Numbered from the stretch's first letter, positions 9,921-19,141 are shown. The stretch is 64,000 bases of DNA from Arthrobacter sp. PAMC25564 (GCF_004798705.1 NZ_CP039290.1:3286001-3350000), one strand, 5' to 3'. Numbers and translations are program-made. The notes: generated from the sequence alone by a model not told the origin.

Positions 9921-11675
9921 ATGTCTGAATCCGTTAACTTGCCCGCCCTCGGTGAGAGTGTCACCGAAGGAACCGTCACCCGCTGGCTCAAGCAGGTAGG
10001 TGACCGGGTAGAGGTGGACGAGCCGCTGCTCGAAGTTTCCACCGACAAAGTAGACACCGAGATCCCCTCTCCGATCGCCGGCGTGATCGAGGAAATCCTC
10101 GTCGCCGAAGACGAGACCGCTGAAGTCGGCGCCCCGCTGGTCCGCATCGGCTCGGGTGCAGCTTCCCCCGCCGCAGCACCGGCCGCAGCAGCACCGGCAG
10201 CTGCCGAAGCCCCCGCCGCAGCACCGGCCCCCGCCGCAGCACCGGCCCCCGCCCCGGCCCCCGCCGCAGCACCGGCCCCCGCCCCGGTTGCTGCCCCGGC
10301 CGGCGAAGGCCACGAGGTCACCCTCCCCGCGCTGGGTGAGAGCGTCACCGAAGGCACCGTCACGCGTTGGCTGAAGAGCATCGGCGACACCGTCGAGGTT
10401 GACGAGCCGCTCCTGGAGGTTTCCACCGACAAGGTTGACACCGAGATCCCGTCCCCGTTCGCCGGCACCCTGCAGGAAATCCGCGTCAACGAGGATGAAA
10501 CCGCCGAGGTCGGCGCCGTCCTGGCCGTCATCGGTTCCGGTGCCGCTGCCCCGGCCCCGGTCGAGGCACCGGTCGAGGCCCCGAAGCAGGAAGCCCCCGC
10601 AGCACCCGCCGCGGCCCCGGTCGAGGCACCGGCCCCCGTCGAGGCACCGAAGCAGGAAGCCCCCGCAGCAGCTGCCGCACCGGCTGCCCCCGCTGCTCCT
10701 GTGCAGCAGGCCGCTCCGGCCGCACCGCAGGCTGCTGCCGCCCCGGCAGAATCGGGCTACGTCACTCCCCTGGTCCGCAAGCTGGCCAACCAGCAGGGCG
10801 TGGACATCGCCTCGCTGACCGGCACCGGCGTCGGCGGCCGCATCCGCAAGCAGGATGTGCTCGCCGCAGCCGAGGCCAAGGCCGCACCGGCTCCCGCCGC
10901 CGCTGCACCGGCTGCCCGCGCCGCCGCGCCCGTCCCGGCTGCAGCTTCTTCGCTGCGCGGTACCGTGCAGAAGGCGCCGCGCATCCGCCAGGTCATCGCC
11001 CGCCGCATGCGTGAGTCGCTGGACGTTTCCGCCCAGTTGACCCAGGTGCATGAGGTCGACATGACGCGCATCGCCAAGTTGCGTACCGCCGCCAAGGATA
11101 ACTTCCTCGCCACCAACGGCGTGAAGCTGACGTTCCTGCCGTTCATCGCCAAGGCTGTGGCCGAGGCCCTGAAGCAGCACCCGAAGCTGAACGCCGAGTA
11201 CAACGAGGAAGCCCAGGAGATCACCTACCACAACGCCGAGCACCTGGCGATTGCGGTGGACACGGAAAAGGGCCTCCTGGTTCCCGTCATCTCCAACGCC
11301 GGCGACCTGAACTTGGCCGGCATGGCCGGGAAGATCGCCGATGTTGCCTCGCGCACCCGCCAGGGCAAGATCGGCCCGGACGAGCTGTCCGGCGGCACTT
11401 TCTCCATCACCAACATCGGCAGTGTCGGGGCGCTCTTCGACACCCCGGTCATCAACCAGCCGAACGTGGCCATCCTGGGCACCGGTGCGATCGTCAAGCG
11501 GCCCGTCGTGGTCACCGATGAGAACGGCGATGACTCGCTGGCCATCCGCTCGATGATGTACCTCTCCCTGACGTACGATCACCGACTGGTTGACGGCGCC
11601 GACGCGGGACGCTTCCTGCTGACGCTGCGGGCACGCCTCGAAGAGGGCGCGTTCGAAGCCGACCTGGGCCTCTAG
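9921..11675 (+). CDS. sucB: Dihydrolipoamide acyltransferase, E2 component (2-oxoacid dehydrogenase complex)
   Basis: This is the lipoylated core of a pyruvate or 2-oxoglutarate dehydrogenase complex. Two nearly identical lipoyl domains lie at about residues 3-79 and 131-207, each with [13 protein letters not shown] and lipoyl lysines at 43 and 171. They are joined by Ala/Pro-rich linkers. A subunit-binding domain ([19 protein letters not shown]) spans about 281-316 and the catalytic domain ends with DHRLVDG near 553. ATG 9921 follows AAGGAG at 9903. The M. tuberculosis orthologue in the same place is DlaT (Rv2215), annotated sucB for years but acting in pyruvate dehydrogenase, so the exact 2-oxoacid substrate is not settled by sequence. 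It depends on lipB and lipA further downstream. Confidence 0.95.
   Translation: MSESVNLPALGESVTEGTVTRWLKQVGDRVEVDEPLLEVSTDKVDTEIPSPIAGVIEEILVAEDETAEVGAPLVRIGSGAASPAAAPAAAAPAAAEAPAAAPAPAAAPAPAPAPAAAPAPAPVAAPAGEGHEVTLPALGESVTEGTVTRWLKSIGDTVEVDEPLLEVSTDKVDTEIPSPFAGTLQEIRVNEDETAEVGAVLAVIGSGAAAPAPVEAPVEAPKQEAPAAPAAAPVEAPAPVEAPKQEAPAAAAAPAAPAAPVQQAAPAAPQAAAAPAESGYVTPLVRKLANQQGVDIASLTGTGVGGRIRKQDVLAAAEAKAAPAPAAAAPAARAAAPVPAAASSLRGTVQKAPRIRQVIARRMRESLDVSAQLTQVHEVDMTRIAKLRTAAKDNFLATNGVKLTFLPFIAKAVAEALKQHPKLNAEYNEEAQEITYHNAEHLAIAVDTEKGLLVPVISNAGDLNLAGMAGKIADVASRTRQGKIGPDELSGGTFSITNIGSVGALFDTPVINQPNVAILGTGAIVKRPVVVTDENGDDSLAIRSMMYLSLTYDHRLVDGADAGRFLLTLRARLEEGAFEADLGL
10160..10300 (+). repeat. Ala/Pro codon repeat in the first E2 linker
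   Basis: Iterated GCAGCACCGGCCCCCGCC-like units encode the flexible linker between the two lipoyl domains. A second, less regular Ala/Pro/Glu repeat lies at about 10540-10750. Such repeats can change length by slippage. Confidence 0.7.
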
Positions 11676-11706
11676 GAGCTCCAGCCCGCCTGAAATCAGG
11701 TGAGCA

Positions 11707-11738
11707 CAGGGCACCTTCCCGCAAGGGAGGGTGCCCTG
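11707..11738 (+). terminator. Terminator after the E2 gene
   Basis: A 14-base stem with one G-T pair (CAGGGCACCTTCCC with GGGAGGGTGCCCTG) closes on a GCAA tetraloop. Only a short T stretch (GTTT) follows some bases later. It lies 31 bases after the stop codon. Confidence 0.75.
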
Positions 11739-11762
11739 CGGCGTTTACCGACAGTTTGTCGC

Positions 11763-11768
11763 TAAGCT
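11763..11768 (+). promoter_or_regulatory. -10 hexamer TAAGCT for a leaderless transcript
   Basis: TAAGCT ends 6 bases before the ATG at 11775, and no convincing ribosome site is present. Confidence 0.5.
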
Positions 11769-11774
11769 GGAGCC

Positions 11775-12125
11775 ATGGACATTCTCAAATACATTCTGGT
11801 CTTCCTGCACATCCTGGGTGCCGCCGCGATCGTCGGTGGCTGGTTCGCCACCTTCAAGAAGCCCACCATCCTGCCGGTGCAGCTGTACGGAGCGATCGCC
11901 CAGTTGGTCACAGGACTGGCCCTGGTCGGGATCGCTGGCGCCACCCATGATCCGCTGAACAACGGCAAGATCGCGGTCAAACTCCTGATCGCCATCGTGG
12001 TGCTGGTCGCCGCAATCATCGGGTATCGCAAGGCCACTTCCGGTGCGGGCGTCCCCACGGGCCTGGCACACGCCGTCGGCGGGATGGCGCTGATCAACAT
12101 CGGCGTCGCCACCCTCTGGCAGTAG
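11775..12125 (+). CDS. Small integral membrane protein (116 aa), unknown function
   Basis: The protein is almost entirely hydrophobic, with about four membrane helices: residues 3-23 (LKYILVFLHILGAAAIVGGWF), 35-55, 68-86 and 94-113. I do not recognise a named family with certainty; it resembles small actinobacterial membrane proteins annotated only as hypothetical. The start is ATG 11775, which follows TAAGCT by 6 bases. It stands alone between terminators at 11707-11738 and 12143-12180, so it is probably its own transcription unit. Confidence 0.75.
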   Translation: MDILKYILVFLHILGAAAIVGGWFATFKKPTILPVQLYGAIAQLVTGLALVGIAGATHDPLNNGKIAVKLLIAIVVLVAAIIGYRKATSGAGVPTGLAHAVGGMALINIGVATLWQ

Positions 12126-12142
12126 GCCCACCGGATTGTCAA

Positions 12143-12180
12143 CGACGGCGGCGCATCCCCCGCGGGGTGCGCCGCCGTCG
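12143..12180 (+). terminator. Terminator after the small membrane protein gene
   Basis: CGACGGCGGCGCATCCCC pairs with GGGGTGCGCCGCCGTCG with one bulged T. The stem is very GC-rich and has no T tract after it. Confidence 0.65.
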
Positions 12181-12270
12181 TCGTCGTGGCGCCAGGGCAG
12201 GCGGCACAATCATCTGAGAGCGGATACCGGTGCGCCGGCCGCGCCGAATCCCTAGGATGGGACACGGCAT

Positions 12271-12291
12271 GATCCGGCGGACCGCCGGATC
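12271..12291. promoter_or_regulatory. 21-base perfect palindrome upstream of osmC
   Basis: GATCCGGCGG (12271-12280) and CCGCCGGATC (12282-12291) flank a single A. It ends 31 bases before the osmC start. Its symmetry and place suggest an operator for a dimeric repressor. Confidence 0.45.
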
Positions 12292-12322
12292 TGTGGGATT
12301 TCTACGAATATGAGGAGTGGAC

Positions 12323-12751
12323 ATGGCAGCAACACGCACCGCACACACTGTCTGGAACGGCGACCTGATGACGGGCGCAGGCAACACAACGCTGGACAGC
12401 TCCGGACTGGGTAACTTCGATGTCACCTGGAAGGCACGCGCGGAAGCTTCCGAGGGCAAGACCAGCCCGGAAGAGCTCATCGCCGCCGCGCACTCGGCCT
12501 GTTTCTCGATGGCTTTCAGCCTCGCCCTCGCCCAGGCCGGCCACACGCCCGAGGAAATCAACACCAAGGCCGACGTCACCTTCGTGCCCGGCACCGGCAT
12601 CACGGACAGCCACCTGACGGTCAGCGCGCGGGTCCCGGGGATCACCGAAGACGAATTCCAGCGTATCGCCGGGGAAGCCAAGGTCGGCTGCCCTGTCTCG
12701 GCCGCGCTGACCGGCATCAAGATCACACTGGACGCCACACTGGCCTCCTAG
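12323..12751 (+). CDS. osmC: OsmC family peroxiredoxin-like protein
   Basis: OsmC proteins reduce organic hydroperoxides through two cysteines in the cytosol. Here C60 lies in AAAHSACFSMAFS and C123 in AKVGCPVSAAL, the two expected positions, and the 142-aa length is typical. ATG 12323 follows AGGAG by 5 bases; an in-frame GTG at 12317 overlaps this site and is unlikely. A 21-base palindrome lies just upstream and may be the operator. It converges on the tricorn protease gene and shares a bidirectional terminator with it. The OsmC and Ohr subfamilies are close; the motif spacing fits OsmC better. Confidence 0.88.
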   Translation: MAATRTAHTVWNGDLMTGAGNTTLDSSGLGNFDVTWKARAEASEGKTSPEELIAAAHSACFSMAFSLALAQAGHTPEEINTKADVTFVPGTGITDSHLTVSARVPGITEDEFQRIAGEAKVGCPVSAALTGIKITLDATLAS

Positions 12752-12754
12752 CAT

Positions 12755-12814
12755 CTGACGCGCCAAAGGCGAAGGCCCCCGTTCCCTGCCAGGGAACGGG
12801 GGCCTTCGCGTCAG
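12755..12814. terminator. Nested bidirectional terminator between osmC and the tricorn protease gene
   Basis: An inner 19-base perfect stem (12769-12787 with 12791-12809) closes on a 3-base loop. An alternative outer pairing, CTGACGC (12755-12761) with GCGTCAG (12808-12814), extends it. It can serve both converging genes. Confidence 0.8.
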
Positions 12815-12849
12815 GCGGGGTGCGCCCGGCGGGCGCCGCCTGCCCTCAT

Positions 12850-15800
12850 CTACTCGTTGCCGGGCCGGCGGGCCGGCAGCGGGGCCGGCCGCAGCCGGCG
12901 GTAGCCCTCGCGCAGCGGCGGGCGGTCCGTGGGCAGTTCCTGAATCATTTCCTTGAGCGCGCCGATGCCGTATTCGAGCTGCGGGTCCGTGCCGGCGGCG
13001 TAGGCGTGCGGCGGGAACGTCACCTCGATATCCGGAACGACGCCGAAGTTCTCGACACCCCAGCCCACGCCGCCGGAGAACCAGGTCGCGTAGCGGGGCT
13101 GCGTCACGCCGGTGCCGTCGGCCAGGGCGAAGCGGTTGTCGATACCGACGACGCCGCCCCAGGTCCGGGTGCCGATGACCGGGCCGATTCCGCGCAGCTT
13201 GGAGACCTGCGTGATGATGTCCCCGTCGGACCCGGCGAACTCGTCGGTGAGGATGATGACGGGGCCGCGCGGTGCGTGGTGCGGGTAGGTCCGGGGCTTC
13301 TCGCCGCGCGGCATGCTCCAGCCGGTGACCTTGCGTCCGATGAGTTCCGCCACGAGCTGGGACGTGTGGCCTCCGCGGTTGCGGCGGACATCGACGATCA
13401 GTCCATCCAGTGCCGTCTCGGTATCGAGATCGCGGTGCAGTTGTGCCCAGCCGTTGGCCATCATGTCGGGAATGTGGAGGTAGCCGAAGGTACCCTGCGA
13501 GGCTTCCCTCACGGTGCGGCGGTTGCCTGCAACCCACTCCTGGTACCGCAGCCGCTCCTCGTCCCGGACCGGAATCACGGCCACGCGGCGCTGCTTGCCG
13601 GCCTGGTCCCCGTGTCCGGGACCGTTGCGGAGGGTCAGTTCGACGGCGCGTCCGGCCGCGCCGACGAGTTCCATTGCCGGGGTCCGGGATTCGCTGAGTT
13701 CCACGCCGTCGATCGCGAGCAGCACGTCGCCGGGCTTGGCGTCCGCGCCCGGGCGCGTCAGCGGGGAGGTCGCAAGAGGGTCCGAGGACTCCCCCGCCAG
13801 GATCCGGGTGATTTCCCAGCCCTCGCCCGTGAACGCAAGGTCCGCACCGAGGCGTCCCTGCCCGTTGCTGCCGTTCTCGGCGACCGCTGCCGGGCGGACG
13901 TAGGCGTGGGAAGTGCCGAGTTCGCCGTGGAGTTCCCAGAGCAGGTCCACGAGGTCGTCGTGCGAACCGAGCCGGTCCACGATCGGCCGGTAGCGGGCGT
14001 GGACCGAGTCCCAATCCTGGCCGGCCATGTCTTCAGTCCAAAAGAAGTCGCGCTGCAACCGCCAGGCCTCGTCGAATGCCTGGCCCCACACACTGGGGGG
14101 ATCCAGCTGGACCCGGATCCGGTTCAGGTCCACGGTGACCAACTGGCCCGACTCCTCGTCCGCTTTGGCGGCAGCGGGCGAGACGCGGATCTGCTTGTCC
14201 TGGACGAACACAACCGTCCCGCCGTCGCCGGAGAGGCGGTAGCGCTCCAACGCCTCCACTACCGTGCTCGTGCGGCGTTTGGCAAGGTCGAACCGGACCA
14301 GGCTGGGTGCGGCGTTCTTCTCGTCCTGGCTGGCGCGGCCCTCACCGGTCACGCCGGCGAGTTCGCTGTCCAGCCAGAGCAACGCTCCGGGGGCGGCGGA
14401 CAGATCCGAGTAATTGCCCTGCCGGACGGGAACACTGATGACGCGGTGGGCCAGGCCCTCCGCATCGACGCGGACAGCGGGAACGTGGCCCTGCGCGGAT
14501 CCTTCGGCGGCGTCGGCACCTGCCTCGGCCTCGTCGGCGCCTTCCGGCAGGGCGACCGTCGGGCCGAACGGGGACGGGGTGTCGGCGGCGAGGGCGACCA
14601 GATAGGGCTTGATCGGGCTCGGGAAGGACAGGTCGAAGGAGTGGCCGTCGTAAACCGGGTCAAAGCTGCGGTTGGACAGGAAGGCGAGGTACTTGCCGTC
14701 GGGAGTGAACGACGGCGATTCGTCCCGGAACCGGCCGTCTGTGACGTCGATGATCGTACGCTTCCGGTCTCCGTCCCGGCCGTCCTTGCCGGTGCTGTCC
14801 TTGCCGGCAGCGGCCGTCCCGGCGCCGTCGACCTTGGCGATCCGGAGCCGGCTGCGGGAACCGAAGGAGGTGACCGGCTCGGACCAGCCCAGCCAGGCCG
14901 AATCCGGGGACCAGCTGAAGCCCTCGATCGTGCCCTCTCCGATGCTGCTCAGCAGCGACAGGGTGCCGGTCCGGGTGTCGGCGAGGTAGATGTCGCCGAA
15001 GGAGGTCCCCACGGCGAGCCAGCGGCCGTCCGGGCTCGCCTCGATGGCACTGGCCCGGGTCTGCTTCGGGAAGGCGATCCTGATGCACTCCTGCGTCTCC
15101 TGCGCGGGAGTGGCGCCGGCTGCCGGAGTGTTGTCGTCGGCATCGTCGTGGTCCGGGCCCACGGCTTCGGCGGCGGCCGTCACGGGAGCGGCCGGGCCGG
15201 CCAGGGCCGCGGCCGGGACGGGCTTGGGCAGGGGTATTCCGGCCTCGGAATCCTCCCGCGGCTTCGGCTGTCCGGACGGGGCCGGGGACGCTGCCGGGGC
15301 AGCAGTGTGCCCGCCCGGCGGCCCGGCGATGGCCTTGAGGTAGAGGGCTTCGACGCCGTCGTGGTCGGCAACGTAGGCGATCCGGCCGTTGCCGAACGGC
15401 CGCGGCAGCCGGGCGCGGACTCCGGGCGTGGCTTCGAGGACGCGGGACGGGCCGTCCTTGTGCCGCAGCCAGTGCAGGGTGCCATGGGCTTCGACGGCGC
15501 TGGAGCCGCCGGCACGGCCCGGGACGACGTCGCCGAGGTGCCGGGAGGGCTTCAGCGGGGCTGGGCGGCGGGACTGGGAGGCGGATCCGAGCGAGATTTC
15601 GATTTTGACGGCGTCAGAGCCGAGGTCCGGCAGGATCCAGAGTTCCCCGGCCGATTCGAAGACGATGCGCTTGCCGTCGGTGGCGGCGTGCCGCACGTAG
15701 AAATCCTCGTGATCCGTGTGGCGTCGCAGGCCGGTGCCATTGGGCAGCACCGAGTACAGGTTGCCGTAGCCCTCGTGGTCGGACAGGAACGCGATCCGGC

Positions 15801-16407
15801 CTTCAACCCACATGGGATCCGCGAGGTTGCCGTCGAGTTCGGGGGCCAGCCGTTCAAATTCACCGTTGCCGTCGCCGTCGATCCACAACTTGCCGCCGCC
15901 GCCGCCGCGGTAGCGCTTCCACCAGGCGGGCTCGCGGGCGAGCACGCTGGCGAGGACCACGGGGCGTTCGTCGCCGACAACCGGGCCGAAGGCCACGGAT
16001 TCGACCGGGCCGAACGGGAGTGCCTGCGCCCAGCCGCCGGTGACGGGCAGGCTGTAGGCATGTGTGTGGCGGCTGTCGGACTGGCGGAACGCGCTGGTGA
16101 CCACGACGTCGCCGCCGGGGGTGAAGCCCCTGACCCGGGTGGAACTGTGGCCGAAGTAGCTGAGCTGGCGGTACCCGCCGCCGTCGACATCTGCGGTGAC
16201 CACTTCCGGCGCCGTTCCCTGCACCACTGTCCATACGAGGCGCTTTCCGTCCGGTGTGAAGCGTGGGTTGCGGGCGGGCAGCTGCAGCGAGGAGATGCGC
16301 CAGGCCCGTCCTCCGGCCAGGGGGGCAATCCAGACATCGTCCTCGGCCACGAAGGTGACCAGATCGCCGTGCAGATGCGGGAAGCGGAAGTAACTCGAAG
16401 AGGTCAT
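12850..16407 (-). CDS. Tricorn-type S41 protease
   Basis: This 1185-aa cytosolic protease resembles the archaeal/actinobacterial tricorn protease, which trims peptides made by the proteasome. The N-terminal half has beta-propeller repeats (FTPDGKRLVW, WVEGRIAFLSDHEGYGNLYSV, SWSPDSAWLGWS). Then come the C1 domain with the likely catalytic His in LGTSHAYV, a PDZ domain (GDVLLAIDGVEL), and the S41 domain with GGHTSQLVAELIGRK and EFAGSDGD; the Ser at about residue 1060 is the expected nucleophile. Between the propeller domains, about 80 residues rich in Ala/Pro and Asp (encoded near 15100-15330) form a low-complexity insert, making the protein longer than most. ATG 16407 follows TATGAT by 6 bases. 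The PAC2 protein nearby is another proteasome-linked gene. Confidence 0.92.
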   Translation of the reverse strand: MTSSSYFRFPHLHGDLVTFVAEDDVWIAPLAGGRAWRISSLQLPARNPRFTPDGKRLVWTVVQGTAPEVVTADVDGGGYRQLSYFGHSSTRVRGFTPGGDVVVTSAFRQSDSRHTHAYSLPVTGGWAQALPFGPVESVAFGPVVGDERPVVLASVLAREPAWWKRYRGGGGGKLWIDGDGNGEFERLAPELDGNLADPMWVEGRIAFLSDHEGYGNLYSVLPNGTGLRRHTDHEDFYVRHAATDGKRIVFESAGELWILPDLGSDAVKIEISLGSASQSRRPAPLKPSRHLGDVVPGRAGGSSAVEAHGTLHWLRHKDGPSRVLEATPGVRARLPRPFGNGRIAYVADHDGVEALYLKAIAGPPGGHTAAPAASPAPSGQPKPREDSEAGIPLPKPVPAAALAGPAAPVTAAAEAVGPDHDDADDNTPAAGATPAQETQECIRIAFPKQTRASAIEASPDGRWLAVGTSFGDIYLADTRTGTLSLLSSIGEGTIEGFSWSPDSAWLGWSEPVTSFGSRSRLRIAKVDGAGTAAAGKDSTGKDGRDGDRKRTIIDVTDGRFRDESPSFTPDGKYLAFLSNRSFDPVYDGHSFDLSFPSPIKPYLVALAADTPSPFGPTVALPEGADEAEAGADAAEGSAQGHVPAVRVDAEGLAHRVISVPVRQGNYSDLSAAPGALLWLDSELAGVTGEGRASQDEKNAAPSLVRFDLAKRRTSTVVEALERYRLSGDGGTVVFVQDKQIRVSPAAAKADEESGQLVTVDLNRIRVQLDPPSVWGQAFDEAWRLQRDFFWTEDMAGQDWDSVHARYRPIVDRLGSHDDLVDLLWELHGELGTSHAYVRPAAVAENGSNGQGRLGADLAFTGEGWEITRILAGESSDPLATSPLTRPGADAKPGDVLLAIDGVELSESRTPAMELVGAAGRAVELTLRNGPGHGDQAGKQRRVAVIPVRDEERLRYQEWVAGNRRTVREASQGTFGYLHIPDMMANGWAQLHRDLDTETALDGLIVDVRRNRGGHTSQLVAELIGRKVTGWSMPRGEKPRTYPHHAPRGPVIILTDEFAGSDGDIITQVSKLRGIGPVIGTRTWGGVVGIDNRFALADGTGVTQPRYATWFSGGVGWGVENFGVVPDIEVTFPPHAYAAGTDPQLEYGIGALKEMIQELPTDRPPLREGYRRLRPAPLPARRPGNE

Positions 16408-16413
16408 CAGTCG

Positions 16414-16419
16414 ATCATA
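16414..16419 (-). promoter_or_regulatory. -10 hexamer TATGAT for a leaderless tricorn transcript
   Basis: On the minus strand TATGAT is followed by CGACTG and then the ATG start codon. There is no ribosome site. Confidence 0.6.
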
Positions 16420-16481
16420 GTCAAGACCGGCCCTGCCGCCCGGGAGGTTTCCACGCCGTGCCGGGCATGGTGAGATGGATC

Positions 16482-17378
16482 ATGCGAATCATTGTGGCCG
16501 GCGCCTCCGGTCTGATCGGTACAGCCCTTTGCCGGACCCTGCGCGGCGGCGGTCACGACATCGCCACGCTGGTCAGGCGTCCCCCCGCAACGCCGTCCGA
16601 GTTCCGCTGGGACCCGGCCGCGGGCCGCATCGATGACGATGCGCTCAAGGGCGCGGACGCGGTCATCAACCTTTCCGGGGCGGGGATCGGCGACCGGCCC
16701 TGGACGCGCGCCCGGATCGATGAGCTGCGCTCCTCCCGGCTTGGGCCGACGCGGACCCTGACGGCCGCGATGGACCGGTTGGATTCCCCGCCGGCGGTCT
16801 TCCTGAGCCAGTCGGCGTCGGGGTACTACGGGGATGCCGGACCCGTGGTGTTGCGGGAAGATGCGCCTGCCGGGACAAGCGTCCTCGCCAGGATCTGCGT
16901 CGACTGGGAGGCGGCGGCGCAGGGGGCACCTGCCGGTGTCCGCGTCGTCACGCCCCGCACCGGGGTCGTCCTGAGCCGGTCGGGCGGCGCGTTGGGGCGG
17001 CTCATGCCGCTGCTGCGCCTGGGCGTCGGGGGCCCGTTCGGCAACGGGCGGCAGTTCTGGCCGTGGATCACGCTGCCCGATGTTGCGGGGGCTTTCGCCT
17101 TCCTGCTCACGGCCCCGCTGTCCGGGGCGGTGAACGTGTGCGCCCCGGAAAGCGCGGATGTGAACTCGCTGATCTCGCAGCTGGCACGGGCCCTCCACCG
17201 TCCGGCGCTGCTGCGGGTCCCCGCCCCGATACTCCGACTGGTGATGGGCAAACTCGCCCAGGAACTGTTGCTCGCGAGCCAGCGGATGGATCCTGCAGCA
17301 CTGAGCGCAGCAGGCTTTCAATGGCAGCACCCGTCCCTCGAGCAGGCGGCGGCGTGGGTGGCTGCACGGGACTCCTGA
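16482..17378 (+). CDS. TIGR01777 family NAD(P)-binding epimerase-like protein
   Basis: The 298-aa protein has an N-terminal Rossmann fold with IIVAGASGLIGTALCRTL (G-x2-G-x2-G) and the family features NLSGAGIGDRPWT, SQSASGYYGDAG (the SDR Tyr region) and WPWITLPDVAGAF, followed by the C-terminal DUF1731-like end (PAPILRLVMGKLAQELLLASQRMDPAALSAAGFQWQHP). The family (E. coli YfcH) has no firm function. In M. tuberculosis the same gene (Rv2216) lies between dlaT and lipB, as here. I prefer ATG 16482, which gives the family-typical MRIIVAG start; an in-frame GTG lies at 16458. It is divergent from the tricorn gene and converges on the kinase-like gene with 14 bases between. Confidence 0.88.
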   Translation: MRIIVAGASGLIGTALCRTLRGGGHDIATLVRRPPATPSEFRWDPAAGRIDDDALKGADAVINLSGAGIGDRPWTRARIDELRSSRLGPTRTLTAAMDRLDSPPAVFLSQSASGYYGDAGPVVLREDAPAGTSVLARICVDWEAAAQGAPAGVRVVTPRTGVVLSRSGGALGRLMPLLRLGVGGPFGNGRQFWPWITLPDVAGAFAFLLTAPLSGAVNVCAPESADVNSLISQLARALHRPALLRVPAPILRLVMGKLAQELLLASQRMDPAALSAAGFQWQHPSLEQAAAWVAARDS

Positions 17379-17392
17379 GCACGGCCTGGGGC

Positions 17393-19141
17393 TTAGCCGC
17401 CCCCGGCTGCCCCGGGAAGGATGTCCTGGATCCGCCAGAGGCCCTCTACGGGCACCAGCACCAGCCGCATCCGCTGTTCGCTGCCGGCTGCCGCCTCGGC
17501 CACCACCGCCCCGGCGGCGTCACGTTCCTGGTAGGCGGAGGAGACTGCGCTGATGGCCACGACCGCCCGGGCCGGGGTGCTCTCCGGGGAGGCCTCCAGC
17601 CGCGTCAGGGCGGTCGAGAAGTCAGCCAGGACATGCCCGGATTCCGACAGCCTGGAACGGATCACACCGTCTGCCGCCGCGGCGGAAGAGCCCGGGACGT
17701 TGACCTGCTCGAGCAGCCCGAAGTCCCCGGAGCCGAACGCGAGGGCGCGGAGCCGGGCGAGACCGCGGACTGCCTCCACCGGATCAGAAGAATCAAGCAA
17801 GGCACGCAGGTCGGGACGTACCGCGGCCGCCTCCCGGTCCGGCGCACCTTCTGACGGCGGACGGTCCGCCGTCAGGTTCTCCGCCGTCGTGCGTCCTTCG
17901 GTGGCACCTCCTGCCGAGGCGGCCGGCCCGACGTCCGGAAACGACAGCGGGACGCGCCCTCCGGCGAACAACCAGGCCCCCGTAACGGCCCCACCGGCCG
18001 CCAGTAACAGGGCCAGGCCTACGGACACCGCCCGCAGGCGGCGACGGCGCGCGGGGACCCGGCGATACGGGCCGCCGGTGCTTCCGCCGGAGTGCCTTGC
18101 CGCCGGGCGCACACCGGTGCGCCCCGCTGCGGGCCCACGGCGCGGCACGGGCGCGGCGGGCACCGCGGGCGCCGGGGGCCGGCGGACCCCGATTCTTTGC
18201 AGCCAGCCGCGCAGCGCCTCGGCCCTGCGCTCCCCGGGGCTGCCGGGCAGCGCCCGGCGGGTCAGCAGTTGCGGGATGACCGTGGGATGGACGGAGACGG
18301 ACAGGTCCACCGGCGCCGCCACGGCGCTCCGGTAGATCGCCGCCGCGAACTCCGCAGCCCCGGGACGCTGCCTCCGGTCCTCATTCAGTCCGGCTTCCAG
18401 TGCCGCGACCAGCGCGTCGGGCACTCCCGGCACAAGAAGGGGCAGCGGCGGCCGATCGGAGCCGTGCCCGGGGGCCTGGCCGGTGAGGCAGTACCAGCCC
18501 AGGGCCGCCAGCGAGTAGATGTCACGCTCCGGCTGCAGTCCGGCGCGGACGGCGTCCACCGGCGCGGGGTCGTGGAAGCCTTCGGTGCCGGCCTCGGCCA
18601 CTCCACCGGCGTCGGCCACCATCCGTGCCACGCCCAGATCGGCCAGCAGCGGTTTGCCATGGGCGGTGAACAGCACATTCCCCGGTGAGACATCGCCGTG
18701 GGTGAACCCGTGGCCGTGGAGATAGGCCAGCGCCTGGGCGACGGGAGTCAGCACGGTCACCGTCTCTCCCGCACCGAGCCTGGAGCGGCCCGCCAGGAGT
18801 TCCCCCAGCGATCCCCCGGCCGCGTAGTCCAGCACCAGCCCGAGCCCGTCACGGGCGTCGGCGCCAACCGGACGCAGCCGCACGACAGCGTGCGCCTTGA
18901 CCAGGTGCTCGTGGTCCAGGGCCGAGAGAATCCGGACTTCCCGCCGGATCCCTTCTTCCAGGCCCGGGCCCGCCGGCGAAGCATCGTCGCCCGGCGTAAA
19001 GCACTTCAGGGCGAACTCGCGGCCGCTGGATTGTTCGGTCACCAGCCAGACGACGGCGTTGCCACCGCGCCCCAGCAGGCGCCCGAGGTCGTAGCCGGGA
19101 ACCTCGGGCGCTGCACGGAATGCCTGCTCGGAATCTTCCAT
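17393..19141 (-). CDS. Ser/Thr protein kinase-like membrane protein
   Basis: Residues 15-270 form a Hanks-type kinase domain: Gly loop GRGGNAVV (24-31), Lys in FALKCF (46), catalytic loop HGDVSPGN (148-155) and DLG (168-170). HRD is changed to HGD and DFG to DLG, but Lys, the catalytic Asp and Asn are kept, so activity is plausible. A Pro/Arg-rich linker follows, one membrane helix lies at 371-393, and about 190 outside residues have no PASTA repeats. The inside-kinase, outside-sensor layout is typical of bacterial Pkn proteins. I chose ATG 19141; an ATG at 19168 (preceded by TAACTT) is also possible, and the frame opens at 19228. It is divergent from lipB. Confidence 0.82.
   Translation of the reverse strand: MEDSEQAFRAAPEVPGYDLGRLLGRGGNAVVWLVTEQSSGREFALKCFTPGDDASPAGPGLEEGIRREVRILSALDHEHLVKAHAVVRLRPVGADARDGLGLVLDYAAGGSLGELLAGRSRLGAGETVTVLTPVAQALAYLHGHGFTHGDVSPGNVLFTAHGKPLLADLGVARMVADAGGVAEAGTEGFHDPAPVDAVRAGLQPERDIYSLAALGWYCLTGQAPGHGSDRPPLPLLVPGVPDALVAALEAGLNEDRRQRPGAAEFAAAIYRSAVAAPVDLSVSVHPTVIPQLLTRRALPGSPGERRAEALRGWLQRIGVRRPPAPAVPAAPVPRRGPAAGRTGVRPAARHSGGSTGGPYRRVPARRRRLRAVSVGLALLLAAGGAVTGAWLFAGGRVPLSFPDVGPAASAGGATEGRTTAENLTADRPPSEGAPDREAAAVRPDLRALLDSSDPVEAVRGLARLRALAFGSGDFGLLEQVNVPGSSAAAADGVIRSRLSESGHVLADFSTALTRLEASPESTPARAVVAISAVSSAYQERDAAGAVVAEAAAGSEQRMRLVLVPVEGLWRIQDILPGAAGGG

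Noticed and set aside
10160..10300. Repeat as a mobile or regulatory element
   Set aside because: It is only the Ala/Pro linker of the E2 protein and stays in frame.
12820..16473. A 1217-codon open frame on the plus strand
   Set aside because: It is the mirror of the tricorn protease gene. Its translation is low-complexity with no domains, as expected from codon bias in GC-rich DNA.
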